A stretch of 64,000 nt of DNA from Proteiniphilum saccharofermentans (GTDB lineage: Bacteria > Bacteroidota > Bacteroidia > Bacteroidales > Dysgonomonadaceae), in the NCBI RefSeq assembly GCF_900095135.1, contig NZ_LT605205.1, forward strand, positions 1,798,001 to 1,862,000, given 5' to 3'. Made by a program: the position numbers and the translations under genes. This document shows, one piece after another, positions 1 through 7,018 of this stretch (its first letter is position 1; every line of letters starts with the position of its first letter). Below the pieces are notes generated by a model. That model did not search any database. It was not told where the DNA came from and saw nothing but the letters and a program-made list of their open reading frames with translations.

Positions 1-65
1 AATTTCATCTTTGTTGCGCATCATTTACAAAAATACAAATAAATCTCCGGATATGTCATGGCAAA

Positions 66-116
66 CTATAAAATCTTTTCTACCATGAAAGCATTTATCT
101 CTACTTCGGCGCAACC
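66..116 (-). pseudogene. Orphan 3' tail of a UpxY/NusG-like antiterminator gene (copy 1)
   Basis: Reading the minus strand gives GCAEVEINAFMVEKIL and a stop at 66-68. This closely matches the last residues of the intact UpxY-like gene at 497-1000, which ends GCAEVEMSVSMVEKI. The match begins within two bases of the stop codon of the ATPase remnant at 118-411, so it is a fragment with no start codon or ribosome binding site. It is one of three copies of this gene end in the first 2 kb. It is probably a recombination or integration scar. Confidence 0.75.
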
Positions 117-117
117 T

Positions 118-411
118 TCAATAATTTAACCCAAAAGCCCACAGGGGAATAACATTTTTATATCCGTACTCAATATTGTCTTTCACGATGAAAGCGTTTG
201 GCCTGTTTTTTATTTGTTCCTGCGTTTTACTTCTGCCTCCCACTTCAAATGTATATTGCGCTATTTTAAAATCGCCGACAACGGAAGAAACTACCATACG
301 GTCATTCCAGGGGATTTTACCGTACATGTATCGCTTGAACGACACGTTTGTACGGGCAAGCAGCTGTTGTTGTTTTTGATATAGCGAATCCATGTTTCTT
401 GAGAATTGCAC
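118..411 (-). pseudogene. AAA-type ATP-binding protein with most of its middle deleted
   Basis: The 97-residue frame joins two ends of a Bacteroidales ATP-binding protein family (ATPase plus DUF4143-like C-terminal region). Residues 1 to about 40 (MDSLYQKQQQLLARTNVSF, then RYMYGKIPWNDR) resemble the usual N-terminus that comes just before the Walker A loop. From about residue 45 onward (YTFEVGGRSKTQEQI, NIEYGYKNVIPLWAFGLNY) it resembles the usual C-terminus. The Walker motifs and about 300 residues that should lie between are missing, but the frame stays open across the junction. It cannot be an active ATPase. It sits between the intact upxY and an extra upxY tail. The family assignment is from remembered family sequence, not from a search. 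Confidence 0.7.
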
Positions 412-496
412 TACAAAGTTAATGATTTTTCTTAATATTGTTCAATGAGGAGTGCATTTTTTTTGCCTATAATTTGACATGTTCAAATTGAACGGG

Positions 497-1000
497 TTAT
501 ATCTTTTCTACCATGGAAACACTCATTTCCACTTCCGCACAACCAAGCTGATGGATGCGGATGGCAATTTTGGATTTTCCTTCCACAGTGATTAATTCAC
601 CTTCGAGGCCGGCAAGCGGCCCTTTGATCACTCGCACCTTCTCGCCCGGTTGCAGGTCGTCGGTGCTGAAACTGACGGCACTGTCGGAATGGTCGAGCAT
701 AAAGCGGAAGCGTTCCATCTGTTCCGCAGGTATCTCCGTAGGCGTATGTTCGCCGCGTAGTGTCAGATAGCGCAGTATTGAGGGGTGGGTAATGACGGCA
801 CGTTGTTCTTCAGTATTGACACGTACAAAGATCATCATTGGGATAAGTACCCGCTCCACCTTCTTCTTACGGTCGCTCCACTGCCGCACTTCTTCCTGCA
901 CCGGCAGGAAGTTCTCAATACCCATTGCCGTGAGGCGGTCACGTACCCGCTTTTCGTGGTGCATCTTCACATAAGATGCCAGCCATCTTTTTTCTGTCAT
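497..1000 (-). CDS. UpxY-family (NusG-like) transcription antiterminator
   Basis: The 167-residue protein has an N-terminal NusG-like domain (WLASYVKMHHEKRVRDRL at about 6-23, with the usual 'IENFLPVQEEVRQWSDR' segment at about 28-44) and a C-terminal KOW-type domain (PGEKVRVIKGPLAGLEGEL at about 118-136). UpxY proteins in Bacteroides load onto RNA polymerase early in capsule or exopolysaccharide operons and let it read through the leader. The length fits the family. The gene is transcribed leftwards into decayed DNA, so no polysaccharide operon follows it here; its real target operon may have been deleted or lie left of the window. Its 3' end is repeated at 66-116 and 1749-1838. It starts about 15 bp after the stop of the fragment at 1015-1338. 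The assignment is firm; the present target is unknown. Confidence 0.9.
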   Translation of the reverse strand: MTEKRWLASYVKMHHEKRVRDRLTAMGIENFLPVQEEVRQWSDRKKKVERVLIPMMIFVRVNTEEQRAVITHPSILRYLTLRGEHTPTEIPAEQMERFRFMLDHSDSAVSFSTDDLQPGEKVRVIKGPLAGLEGELITVEGKSKIAIRIHQLGCAEVEMSVSMVEKI

Positions 1001-1014
1001 ACTTAATGGTTATT

Positions 1015-1338
1015 TTATTCTTTACTATCTGTTTTAATTACCTCCCAGTAACCTCCTTTGGCAGGGCCTATACGCCTTATTAATCCTAACTCTTTCATTT
1101 TGTTGGTGTTATTTATGACTGCTCTTCGGGATATTCCTATTTGATTAGCTATTTGATCTATCGTGATTTTGGAATTATTCCTCATGAGATTGAAGATGTG
1201 TTTAGAGTTTTCGGTGAAGTTTTCGGTGAAGTTTTCGGTGAAGTTCCCCACAGTCTTACCCGGTGCATTTGGTGTCAGGGGAATTCTCACAGAAATCCCT
1301 TCTCCTCTGGCTAATAATTGTGGAATGTTGATGTTCAT
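1015..1338 (-). pseudogene. C-terminal fragment of an AlbA/Schlafen-type ATP-binding regulator (winged helix)
   Basis: The 107-residue frame has a short N-terminal stretch, three NFTE repeats (12-bp tandem units at 1207-1242) and a C-terminal winged helix (IDQIANQIGISRRAVINN, ending RIGPAKGGYWEVI). Repeated 'NFTEN' linkers followed by this helix-turn-helix are typical of the C-terminus of AlbA_2 (Schlafen AAA_4) regulators related to the RecG-like family, which are usually 400-500 residues long. The ATP-binding domain is absent, so this is probably a remnant, though the piece could still be expressed as a small DNA-binding protein. In-frame-like but broken coding continues upstream at about 1340-1460 with a WG-containing peptide I cannot assign. 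Confidence 0.6.
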
Positions 1339-1410
1339 TTGCTTCTCAGTTTTCTGTTACCTAATCGCCCCACGGATGAAAATACTCAACCTCATCACGG
1401 GTAACCTTAT

Positions 1411-1476
1411 TTTTAATCCATCACTTTCTATTCCCGAAATTAGTGCTTTTTCCATTCATGTACAAGGAATGGTATG
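1411..1476. repeat. Direct repeat R, copy 1 (about 65 bp)
   Basis: This stretch (beginning ttttaatccatcactttcta) recurs at 2577-2641 in the same orientation with only a few differences. The two copies bracket the third upxY tail and the HepT/MntA pair. On the minus strand it reads as a short peptide (EKALISGIESDGLK), which suggests it was once coding. Confidence 0.75.
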
Positions 1477-1593
1477 GAATTTAGTCGATTTCTTTGCCAT
1501 TTCTTGTAGTAATATTTGGGTATTTTTTGTAGTAAAATGGAGACATTTCTTGTAGTTTTTATTTAATTTTTTGTGTATTAAATTTTTATTGAA

Positions 1594-1735
1594 ATGGATG
1601 CAATAGGATACTATCCACGTGTTTATGAGCGCACATTGGATAGTTATTTGAATGTGTTACGGCGTATTTTGTAGTGGAAGATGTGCCTGCGTGGTCTCCT
1701 TCTTTACGGTCGAAAATTGCATGTGGTGCCCCTGG
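1594..1735 (+). pseudogene. Scrambled remnant of a second DUF4143-type AAA ATPase
   Basis: From the ATG at 1594 the frame reads MDAIGYYPRVYERTLDSYL, resembling the N-terminus of DUF4143 ATPases, and stops at TAG 1672-1674. In another frame from about 1661 it reads YFVVEDVPAWSPSLRSKIA. That matches an internal motif of the same family (usually VVEDMPAWNPNLRSKTA), which normally lies more than 200 residues downstream. So the gene has lost its middle and its 3' part. It is on the opposite strand to its neighbours. No function is expected. Confidence 0.6.
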
Positions 1736-1748
1736 CATACCTGAAAGA

Positions 1749-1838
1749 TTAGGATATTTTCTCTACCATGGAAGCACTCATTTCTACTTCAGCACAACCG
1801 AGCTGATGGATGCGGATGGCGATTATGGATTTGCCACC
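1749..1838 (-). pseudogene. Orphan 3' tail of a UpxY/NusG-like gene (copy 3)
   Basis: The minus strand reads GGKSIIAIRIHQLGC then AEVEMSASMVEKIS and a stop at 1749-1751. This corresponds to the last 29 or so residues of the intact upxY (GKSKIAIRIHQLGC, then AEVEMSVSMVEKI). The tail starts about 7 bp after the stop codon of the hepT-like gene. It has no start codon. Together with the copy at 66-116 it shows that one gene end has been duplicated at least twice here. Confidence 0.8.
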
Positions 1839-1844
1839 TATAGG

Positions 1845-2231
1845 TTATTCTTTATCATACTCTTGCAAATCGGCAATTATTTGTTGTATGGTTGCCAACA
1901 AAGGGTGGATGTTATTTTGTACGGTGTCGAAAACTACTGCGGCATCGATATAGAAATAGGCATGGGCTATAAAGTCTCGAAAACCCATGATATTCTTCCA
2001 TTCAATTTCCGAGTATTGGGAGAGTAGTTCTCCTTTGCTAAGTTTCTCAATCTTCTTGATCTCTTCGCCGACTGCCATAAGCCTTATTGCAGTAATGTCG
2101 AGTGCATCCACTCCCAATGGGGTTTTAAGGAAATCATCAACAGTTTCGATCCACGAAGTGCGGTCCAGTATATGCAGTAGGGATTTTTCAATGTTGCGCA
2201 ACCCATTCATTATCAGTTCCAGGTCATACAT
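1845..2231 (-). CDS. hepT: HepT-like HEPN-domain toxin
   Basis: This is a 128-residue, mostly helical protein of the DUF86/HepT family. The HEPN ribonuclease motif R-x4-H-x-Y is intact near residues 93-100 (RDFIAHAYF). HepT proteins cleave RNA (tRNA in characterised cases) and are neutralised when the partner nucleotidyltransferase MntA transfers AMP to the motif tyrosine. The start overlaps the end of the mntA-like gene by 8 bp, the standard arrangement for this pair. It is followed within 10 bp by an orphan upxY tail, so the module was joined to foreign DNA at its 3' end. Length and motif suggest it is functional. Confidence 0.88.
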   Translation of the reverse strand: MYDLELIMNGLRNIEKSLLHILDRTSWIETVDDFLKTPLGVDALDITAIRLMAVGEEIKKIEKLSKGELLSQYSEIEWKNIMGFRDFIAHAYFYIDAAVVFDTVQNNIHPLLATIQQIIADLQEYDKE

Positions 2232-2517
2232 AGATAACCTCCTTTTCTACCCGCATCCTGAACTGTGTGGGCATATATTCAGTTTTGCGTACTATATCAA
2301 CCGGTGAGCCTAACATCTCTTCCAACTGACGCTTTATGCCTATGAGTGATAACAAGTCGAGTACGGGAGCCTCTATCAGAACATCCACATCGCTATCTTC
2401 TGTCTGTTGACCACGTGCTACTGAACCGAAAATACCGATACGCGAAATTCCGTATTCAGTGCCATGCTCTGAAATGAATTTACGCAGTAGTCTTATATAT
2501 TCTTCACGTGTTGCCAT
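2224..2517 (-). CDS. mntA: MntA-like minimal nucleotidyltransferase antitoxin
   Basis: The 97-residue protein carries the nucleotidyltransferase signature GSVARGQQTEDSDVDVLIE, i.e. GS-x10-D-x-D, near the middle. MntA enzymes transfer AMP to the HEPN toxin partner and so block it. I start it at the ATG at 2517 (MATREEYIRLLRKF) rather than the upstream ATG at 2550, because a promoter -7 element lies at 2538-2545 and the upstream codon would be outside the transcript. It overlaps hepT by 8 bp, which suggests translational coupling. The pair is bracketed by the direct repeats at 1411-1476 and 2577-2641. Confidence 0.88.
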   Translation of the reverse strand: MATREEYIRLLRKFISEHGTEYGISRIGIFGSVARGQQTEDSDVDVLIEAPVLDLLSLIGIKRQLEEMLGSPVDIVRKTEYMPTQFRMRVEKEVIYV

Positions 2518-2537
2518 ATCAGGTGTTTTAATTATAA

Positions 2538-2545
2538 CAAAGATA
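2538..2545 (-). promoter_or_regulatory. Bacteroidota -7 promoter element for mntA-hepT
   Basis: The minus strand reads TATCTTTG, matching the Bacteroidota consensus TAnnTTTG. It lies 21 bp upstream of the mntA ATG at 2517. No good TTTG -33 box is obvious. Confidence 0.55.
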
Positions 2546-2576
2546 TACAAAATAAGGATATCGCCATAATTACCGG

Positions 2577-2641
2577 TTTTAATCCATCACTTTCTATTCC
2601 CGAAATTAGTGCTTTTCCTATTAATAAACAAGGAATGGAGT
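2577..2641. repeat. Direct repeat R, copy 2
   Basis: Second copy of the roughly 65-bp sequence at 1411-1476, same orientation, with a few substitutions. It lies just upstream of the mntA promoter. Confidence 0.75.
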
Positions 2642-2758
2642 GGAATGTTAAGCTGCTATCCTTGGACTAACTATTTTCATATTTGTTTTATATATAGAAA
2701 TTTTGTATTTTTGTATTGTTCTCATTAGAACATTTCATTAGCTAATATTAATTGCATT

Positions 2759-2927
2759 ATGGTTATAGAAATAGATAAACCAATTACCCCCCCAGAAAGT
2801 TCAGGATGCGTTGGGGAAAATACAAAGTCGCAAGGGTAAGAAATCCCTTCGTGATCATTTCGGAAAATTAAAACGGGGGTTGGATGCCGTTTCTTATCAA
2901 AAAGATATAAGAAATGATTGGGGCTAG
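2759..2927 (+). pseudogene. Antitoxin of a PIN-toxin (VapBC-like) pair, frameshifted in a C7 tract
   Basis: The ATG at 2759 opens MVIEIDKPITPP, resembling the start of small Bacteroidales antitoxins paired with PIN toxins. After the run of seven C at 2787-2793 the correct reading continues one frame over as VQDALGKIQSRKGKKSLRDH, then FGKLKRGLDAVSYQKDIRND and TAG at 2925-2927. One fewer or two more C would restore a protein of about 55 residues. As written, translation stops after about 26 codons. A -7-like TATTTTTG lies about 50 bp upstream. It could be a real pseudogene, a sequencing error in a homopolymer, or a slippery contingency tract. Confidence 0.65.
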
Positions 2928-3090
2928 TTTTGTAGAAATAAAAGATATTGCTATACGGTTAAGGCAAAAACATATTATTAAAACACCTGATTCAATCATT
3001 GCGGCAACAGCAAAAGCGTTACAATTACCATTGGTAACATCAGACAAAGATTTCAAAAAAATAACAGATATTTCTATTATCCTTATTTAA
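2914..3090 (+). pseudogene. C-terminal half of a PIN-domain (VapC-like) toxin
   Basis: The 58-residue frame (MIGASFVEIKDIAIRLRQ, IKTPDSIIAATAKALQLPL, VTSDKDFKKI) matches the second half of PIN ribonucleases, including the acidic residues of TPDSIIAATA and TSDKDF. The N-terminal half with its first catalytic aspartate (usually DTNI) is missing. Its first codon overlaps the antitoxin's last codons, where the toxin start would normally be, so a deletion has joined the antitoxin end directly to the toxin's middle. It should be inactive. Confidence 0.7.
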
Positions 3091-3249
3091 ATCGTTTCTC
3101 CTTTAAATAAAAGCCAAGACAGAGTCATTCTATTTAATCCAAAACTGTTAACATTCTAAAATTGACTTCTTCCGGCTTTCTATTTATACTAAATTTGCAT
3201 CCGCTCCGCGAAAGGAGAAAGGATAATAACGACGATTGCCAATTCTACT

Positions 3250-4701
3250 ATGTACAAAATATTTTCCCTGCTGATTTTGTTTTTGACCGGGACGACAGGG
3301 GTGTTTTCGTCCGGGCCGCCGGCGACGGAAGTGAGAGCGGTCTGGTTGACTACCAATTACGGGCTGGACTGGCCGCGTAACCGTACCAGTGTTGAAGTAC
3401 AAAAAAGAGAACTGACAGAGATACTGGATAACCTGAAGAAGTACAATTTCAATACGGTACTCTTTCAGGTGAGAGGCAGAGGGGAAGTACTCTACAACTC
3501 ACGTGTCGAACCAATGTCTACCCTCATTGCTCCTGCCGGGCCGGGACGTTCCGCGTTCGATCCTCTTGCCTTTGTTGTGGAGGAATGCCACAAGCGGGGA
3601 TTGGCATGCCATGCCTGGATAGTCACTTACCCCCTGGGAAATGACCGGCATGTGCGCAGCTTAGGAGCAAGGTCTGTAACGAAAAAAAATCCTTCCATCA
3701 CCAAACAATTTCAGAGGGAATGGTTTCTCGACCCGGGAAATCCGCGTACAGACGACTACTTGCTCTCGATCGTAAAAGAGATCGTCTCCGGTTATGATGT
3801 GGATGGGATCCATTTTGATTATATCCGCTATCCGGATAACAGGGGACGCTTCCCCGACGATGGAATGTACCGGCTGCATGGCAAAGGGAAAACGCGGGAT
3901 GAGTGGCGCAGGGATAATATTACCCGCTTTGTGACGAAAGCGTACGACCAGGTGAAGGCGTTGAAGCCGTGGGTGCAGGTGAGTAGCGCCCCGCTGGGAC
4001 GGTATCGTGCGTTGGGAAACAACGGGGTAGGGTGGACTGCATTGGAGACGGTATCGCAGGATGCCGGTAAGTGGATGATGATGGGAAAGCATGATGCGAT
4101 CTATCCGATGATGTATTATAAGGAAGGACTCTTTTACCCTTTTGTGGACGATTGGTTGAAGCATGGCAACGGCCGGATCGTGGTGCCGGGACTGGGAGCG
4201 TATCAGATGATAGAGCTGGGATGGTCACACCGTGATATACTGAACCAGGTGGATTATACCCGCCGGAGGGATACACATGGACAGGCCTATTTCCGTGCCG
4301 ATAACGTGCTCTCCAATACGAAAGGAATCTTGCGGGAGTTGCAGGAGTATTACAAATACCCGGCGAAATTGCCGCCCATGACCTGGCTGAGCGATTCCAT
4401 TCCCGACACTCCTTATGACCTGCGGGCGGAGAGAAATGAGGACGGGGTATTTGAACTTTCATGGGAAGGAAACGGGGAAGAGAGAGTAACTTATAACGTC
4501 TATCGGAGTGAAAGCGATACACTGAGTCTTGATAATGCGGAAAAACTGATGGCGGTGGGACTGCGGGAGCCACGGTTCCACTACGGGGCGGAAGACAATG
4601 ATAAGGCTTATTACTACTATATTACCACATCGGATGCGTACTATAATGAGAGCGGGCCATGCATTCCGGCTTTCTTCTACCACTCGGAAACGGTGAAGTG
4701 A
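3250..4701 (+). CDS. GHL10/DUF187-family glycoside hydrolase-like protein
   Basis: The 483-residue protein has a hydrophobic signal segment (residues 3-20, no lipobox). A GHL10-type TIM barrel follows, beginning EVRAVWLTTNYGLDWP (27-42). The characteristic strand-end motif DGIHFDYIRYPD at about 185-196 is present, with acidic residues that probably contribute to catalysis. A fibronectin-III-like C-terminal domain lies at about 395-475. Relatives include the YngK/YddW group; they are exported and thought to cut glycans, possibly peptidoglycan or cell-surface polysaccharide, but specificity is not settled. The gene stands alone after the decayed region and is followed by AT-rich repeats before fur. 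GC content is visibly higher than in the scrap-yard to its left. Confidence 0.82.
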   Translation: MYKIFSLLILFLTGTTGVFSSGPPATEVRAVWLTTNYGLDWPRNRTSVEVQKRELTEILDNLKKYNFNTVLFQVRGRGEVLYNSRVEPMSTLIAPAGPGRSAFDPLAFVVEECHKRGLACHAWIVTYPLGNDRHVRSLGARSVTKKNPSITKQFQREWFLDPGNPRTDDYLLSIVKEIVSGYDVDGIHFDYIRYPDNRGRFPDDGMYRLHGKGKTRDEWRRDNITRFVTKAYDQVKALKPWVQVSSAPLGRYRALGNNGVGWTALETVSQDAGKWMMMGKHDAIYPMMYYKEGLFYPFVDDWLKHGNGRIVVPGLGAYQMIELGWSHRDILNQVDYTRRRDTHGQAYFRADNVLSNTKGILRELQEYYKYPAKLPPMTWLSDSIPDTPYDLRAERNEDGVFELSWEGNGEERVTYNVYRSESDTLSLDNAEKLMAVGLREPRFHYGAEDNDKAYYYYITTSDAYYNESGPCIPAFFYHSETVK

Positions 4702-4702
4702 A

Positions 4703-4930
4703 GAATTAAAAATTAAAAATGAAAAATTAAGAGTTAAGAATGAAGAATTAAGAATTAAAAATTAAAAGTGAAGAATGAAGAATGAAGAGTGAAAATGGAT
4801 TTGTTGATTTAACGATTTTGAATCTTTGAATCTTGAATCTTTGAATTTTGAATTTTGAATCTTTGAATCTGAATTGAAAATCGACGGAGCCAAATTTTGA
4901 ATTGAAAAAGAGGTGGAAAATCGAAAAAAT
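4703..4930. repeat. AT-rich intergenic repeat (GAAGAATGAA / TTTGAATC type), copy 1
   Basis: The left part is built from variants of GAAGAATTAA and GAAGAATGAA. A conserved core follows (GGATTTGTTGATTTAACGAT at about 4797), then several TTTGAATC and TTGAATTT units. The same composite, in the same orientation relative to the next gene, lies upstream of ovoA (32830-32955) and engB (37975-38158). The left half alone appears at about 6925-6985 and 50330-50400. Confidence 0.75.
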
Positions 4931-4948
4931 AGAATAATTTTGTAACCT

Positions 4949-5473
4949 ATGGATGGCGCTCAAAAATTGAAGCAACAGGTAAGAAGTGAGTTTATGGAGT
5001 ATCTGACACTCCATAAGCACAGAAAAACACCCGAACGGTTTGCGATTCTCGATCATATCTATTCTACCCGGGGACATTTTGATATGGATTCTCTGTATAA
5101 CTCTATGATTGAAGTGAACTTCCGGGTGAGTCGTGCTACGCTTTATAATACCATTCAACTGTTACTGGATTGTGGGCTGGTAGTGAAACACCAGTTCGGG
5201 GCGAATATATCGAAATACGAACGTGCTTATGGTAACGAAAACCATGACCATCTTATCTGTACAACTTGTGGAGAGGTCCGTGAGATGACCGGTGATTTGC
5301 TGACGCCTGTCCAGCTCAAAAAGATCAGGAAGTTCAAAGTGAGTTACTATAGCACTTATATCTACGGCACATGCAGCAAGTGCATCCATGCCAAACGGAT
5401 GGAACTGAGGAAACTGGCACGTAAGACTGATACAAAACAGAATAAAAGCAACGGTAAACAAGATAAAAAATGA
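4949..5473 (+). CDS. Fur-family metal-responsive repressor
   Basis: This 174-residue Fur-superfamily protein has an N-terminal winged helix (RKTPERFAILDHIYS at about 27-41; VSRATLYNTIQLLLDCGLV at about 60-78) and a C-terminal dimerisation domain. It has the histidine-rich stretch NHDHLICTTCGE and the two CxxC pairs (CTTC, CSKC) that bind structural zinc. A lysine-rich tail extends past the usual end. Such proteins repress iron, zinc or peroxide genes depending on the metal bound; the subtype cannot be told from sequence alone. The last codons overlap the start of purA (ATGA), so the two are translationally coupled. The AT-rich repeat at 4703-4930 ends just upstream. Confidence 0.9.
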   Translation: MDGAQKLKQQVRSEFMEYLTLHKHRKTPERFAILDHIYSTRGHFDMDSLYNSMIEVNFRVSRATLYNTIQLLLDCGLVVKHQFGANISKYERAYGNENHDHLICTTCGEVREMTGDLLTPVQLKKIRKFKVSYYSTYIYGTCSKCIHAKRMELRKLARKTDTKQNKSNGKQDKK

Positions 5474-6729
5474 AAGTTGATGTACTCTTAGGGCTCCAAT
5501 GGGGCGACGAAGGTAAAGGAAAAGTAGTTGATGTACTTACACCTCAGTATGAGGTGGTGGCGCGGTTTCAGGGTGGACCCAATGCAGGACACACGCTGGA
5601 ATTCGAAGGGGAGAAATATATCCTGAAATCGATCCCGTCAGGAATTTTTCAGGATGGAAAAATAAATATCATAGGAAACGGAGTGGTGATTGATCCGGCA
5701 CTCTTTAAGCAGGAAGTGGAAGGGTTGGAATCTTCAGGACACACACTCACCGACAGACTTTTCATCTCTAAAAAGGCGCACCTGATCCTGCCGACGCACC
5801 GCCTGCTGGATGCAGCTTCGGAAAAGGCGATGGGCGATGCAAAAATCGGTACGACGGGACGGGGTATAGGCCCTGCTTATACCGATAAGGTCGGACGCCA
5901 CGGATTGAGGGTCGGAGACCTGTTTCACAACTTTGAGGAGAAATACCGCAACGCGGTGCTGCGACACAAGGAACTGCTCGACCATTACCAGTTGGAATAT
6001 GACCTGCCTGCCCTTGAAAAGCCGTGGTTCGAGGGAATTGAGAAGATGAAGGAGTTCACGATTATTGACAGCGAACATTTTATTAATAAACATCTGGCGG
6101 AAGGGGGTTCGGTGCTGGCCGAGGGTGCACAAGGATCGATGCTGGATATAGACTTCGGCTCATATCCTTTCGTAACTTCATCCAATACTATTTGTGCCGG
6201 TGCCTGCAGCGGAATGGGAGTAGCTCCCGGACGGATCGGCGAGGTGTACGGTATCTTCAAGGCTTATTGCACACGGGTAGGCAGCGGCCCTTTCCCTACG
6301 GAACTGTCAGATGAGGACGGGCAACGGTTGCGCGATAACGGTAACGAATATGGTTCTGTAACAGGACGGCCGCGCCGTTGTGGATGGATCGACCTGGTAG
6401 CGCTGCGGTATACTATTATGCTGAATGGGGTTACGAAATTGGTAATGATGAAGAGTGACGTGCTGGACAGCTTTGAGACAATCAAAGCCTGTGTAGCCTA
6501 TAGGGTGAACGGTGAAGAGACCGAAGACCTGCCTTATGACATCTCGGATGGAATTGAACCCGTTTATGTGGAACTTCCCGGGTGGCAGGCCGATATGACA
6601 AAGATGCAGTCGGAAGATGAATTCCCTGAAGAGTTCAACAATTACCTGACCTTTTTGGAAACGGAATTGGGAGTGCCCATCGCAATCGTATCACTGGGTC
6701 CCGACCGCGCACAGACAATTATAAGATGA
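5470..6729 (+). CDS. purA: Adenylosuccinate synthetase
   Basis: The 419-residue enzyme joins IMP and aspartate using GTP to make adenylosuccinate, the first committed step to AMP. Diagnostic motifs are the P-loop-like GLQWGDEGKGK (8-18), GGPNAGHT (about 35-42), GTTGRGIGPAYTDK (about 128-141) and TGRPRRCGW (about 296-304). The length is normal for the family. The start overlaps the fur stop in an ATGA. A hairpin terminator at 6756-6783 ends the fur-purA unit. Cytoplasmic. Confidence 0.97.
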   Translation: MKVDVLLGLQWGDEGKGKVVDVLTPQYEVVARFQGGPNAGHTLEFEGEKYILKSIPSGIFQDGKINIIGNGVVIDPALFKQEVEGLESSGHTLTDRLFISKKAHLILPTHRLLDAASEKAMGDAKIGTTGRGIGPAYTDKVGRHGLRVGDLFHNFEEKYRNAVLRHKELLDHYQLEYDLPALEKPWFEGIEKMKEFTIIDSEHFINKHLAEGGSVLAEGAQGSMLDIDFGSYPFVTSSNTICAGACSGMGVAPGRIGEVYGIFKAYCTRVGSGPFPTELSDEDGQRLRDNGNEYGSVTGRPRRCGWIDLVALRYTIMLNGVTKLVMMKSDVLDSFETIKACVAYRVNGEETEDLPYDISDGIEPVYVELPGWQADMTKMQSEDEFPEEFNNYLTFLETELGVPIAIVSLGPDRAQTIIR

Positions 6730-6755
6730 CTCCTGCTTTATATGGAATTTCATAA

Positions 6756-6783
6756 GGGCGTCCCTATCGGATGCTCTTTTTTT
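6756..6783 (+). terminator. Rho-independent terminator of fur-purA
   Basis: GGGCGTCC and GGATGCTC form an 8-bp stem with two G-U pairs around a five-base loop, followed by seven T. It lies 27 bp after the purA stop. Confidence 0.85.
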
Positions 6784-7018
6784 GAACTTACTTATAACTC
6801 ATCTTACCGCTCTTTTATTATTTTGGCTAATTTAGGCATGGTTTTTGTTTTATTATAGTAAGAATCCTGTTCGTGGATGAGGCGGAGGCTATGAACTTTT
6901 ACCGTCTCCGAGATGTTCTAGGAAGTGAAAAGTGAAGAATTAAGAATTAAAAATTAAAAGTGAAGAATTAAGAATTGGGAATTAAAGGTGAACCATATTT
7001 ATTAAATCAAATGAAATA
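6784..7018. other. Intergenic region with half of the AT-rich repeat
   Basis: No gene is seen. From about 6925 to 6985 it contains the GAAGAATTAAGAATTAAAAA half of the dispersed AT-rich repeat, without the TTTGAATC half. Confidence 0.5.

Noticed and set aside
3661-4573. Long minus-strand frames under the GHL10 gene
   Set aside because: They are antisense shadows; the plus-strand frame has a signal peptide and conserved motifs.
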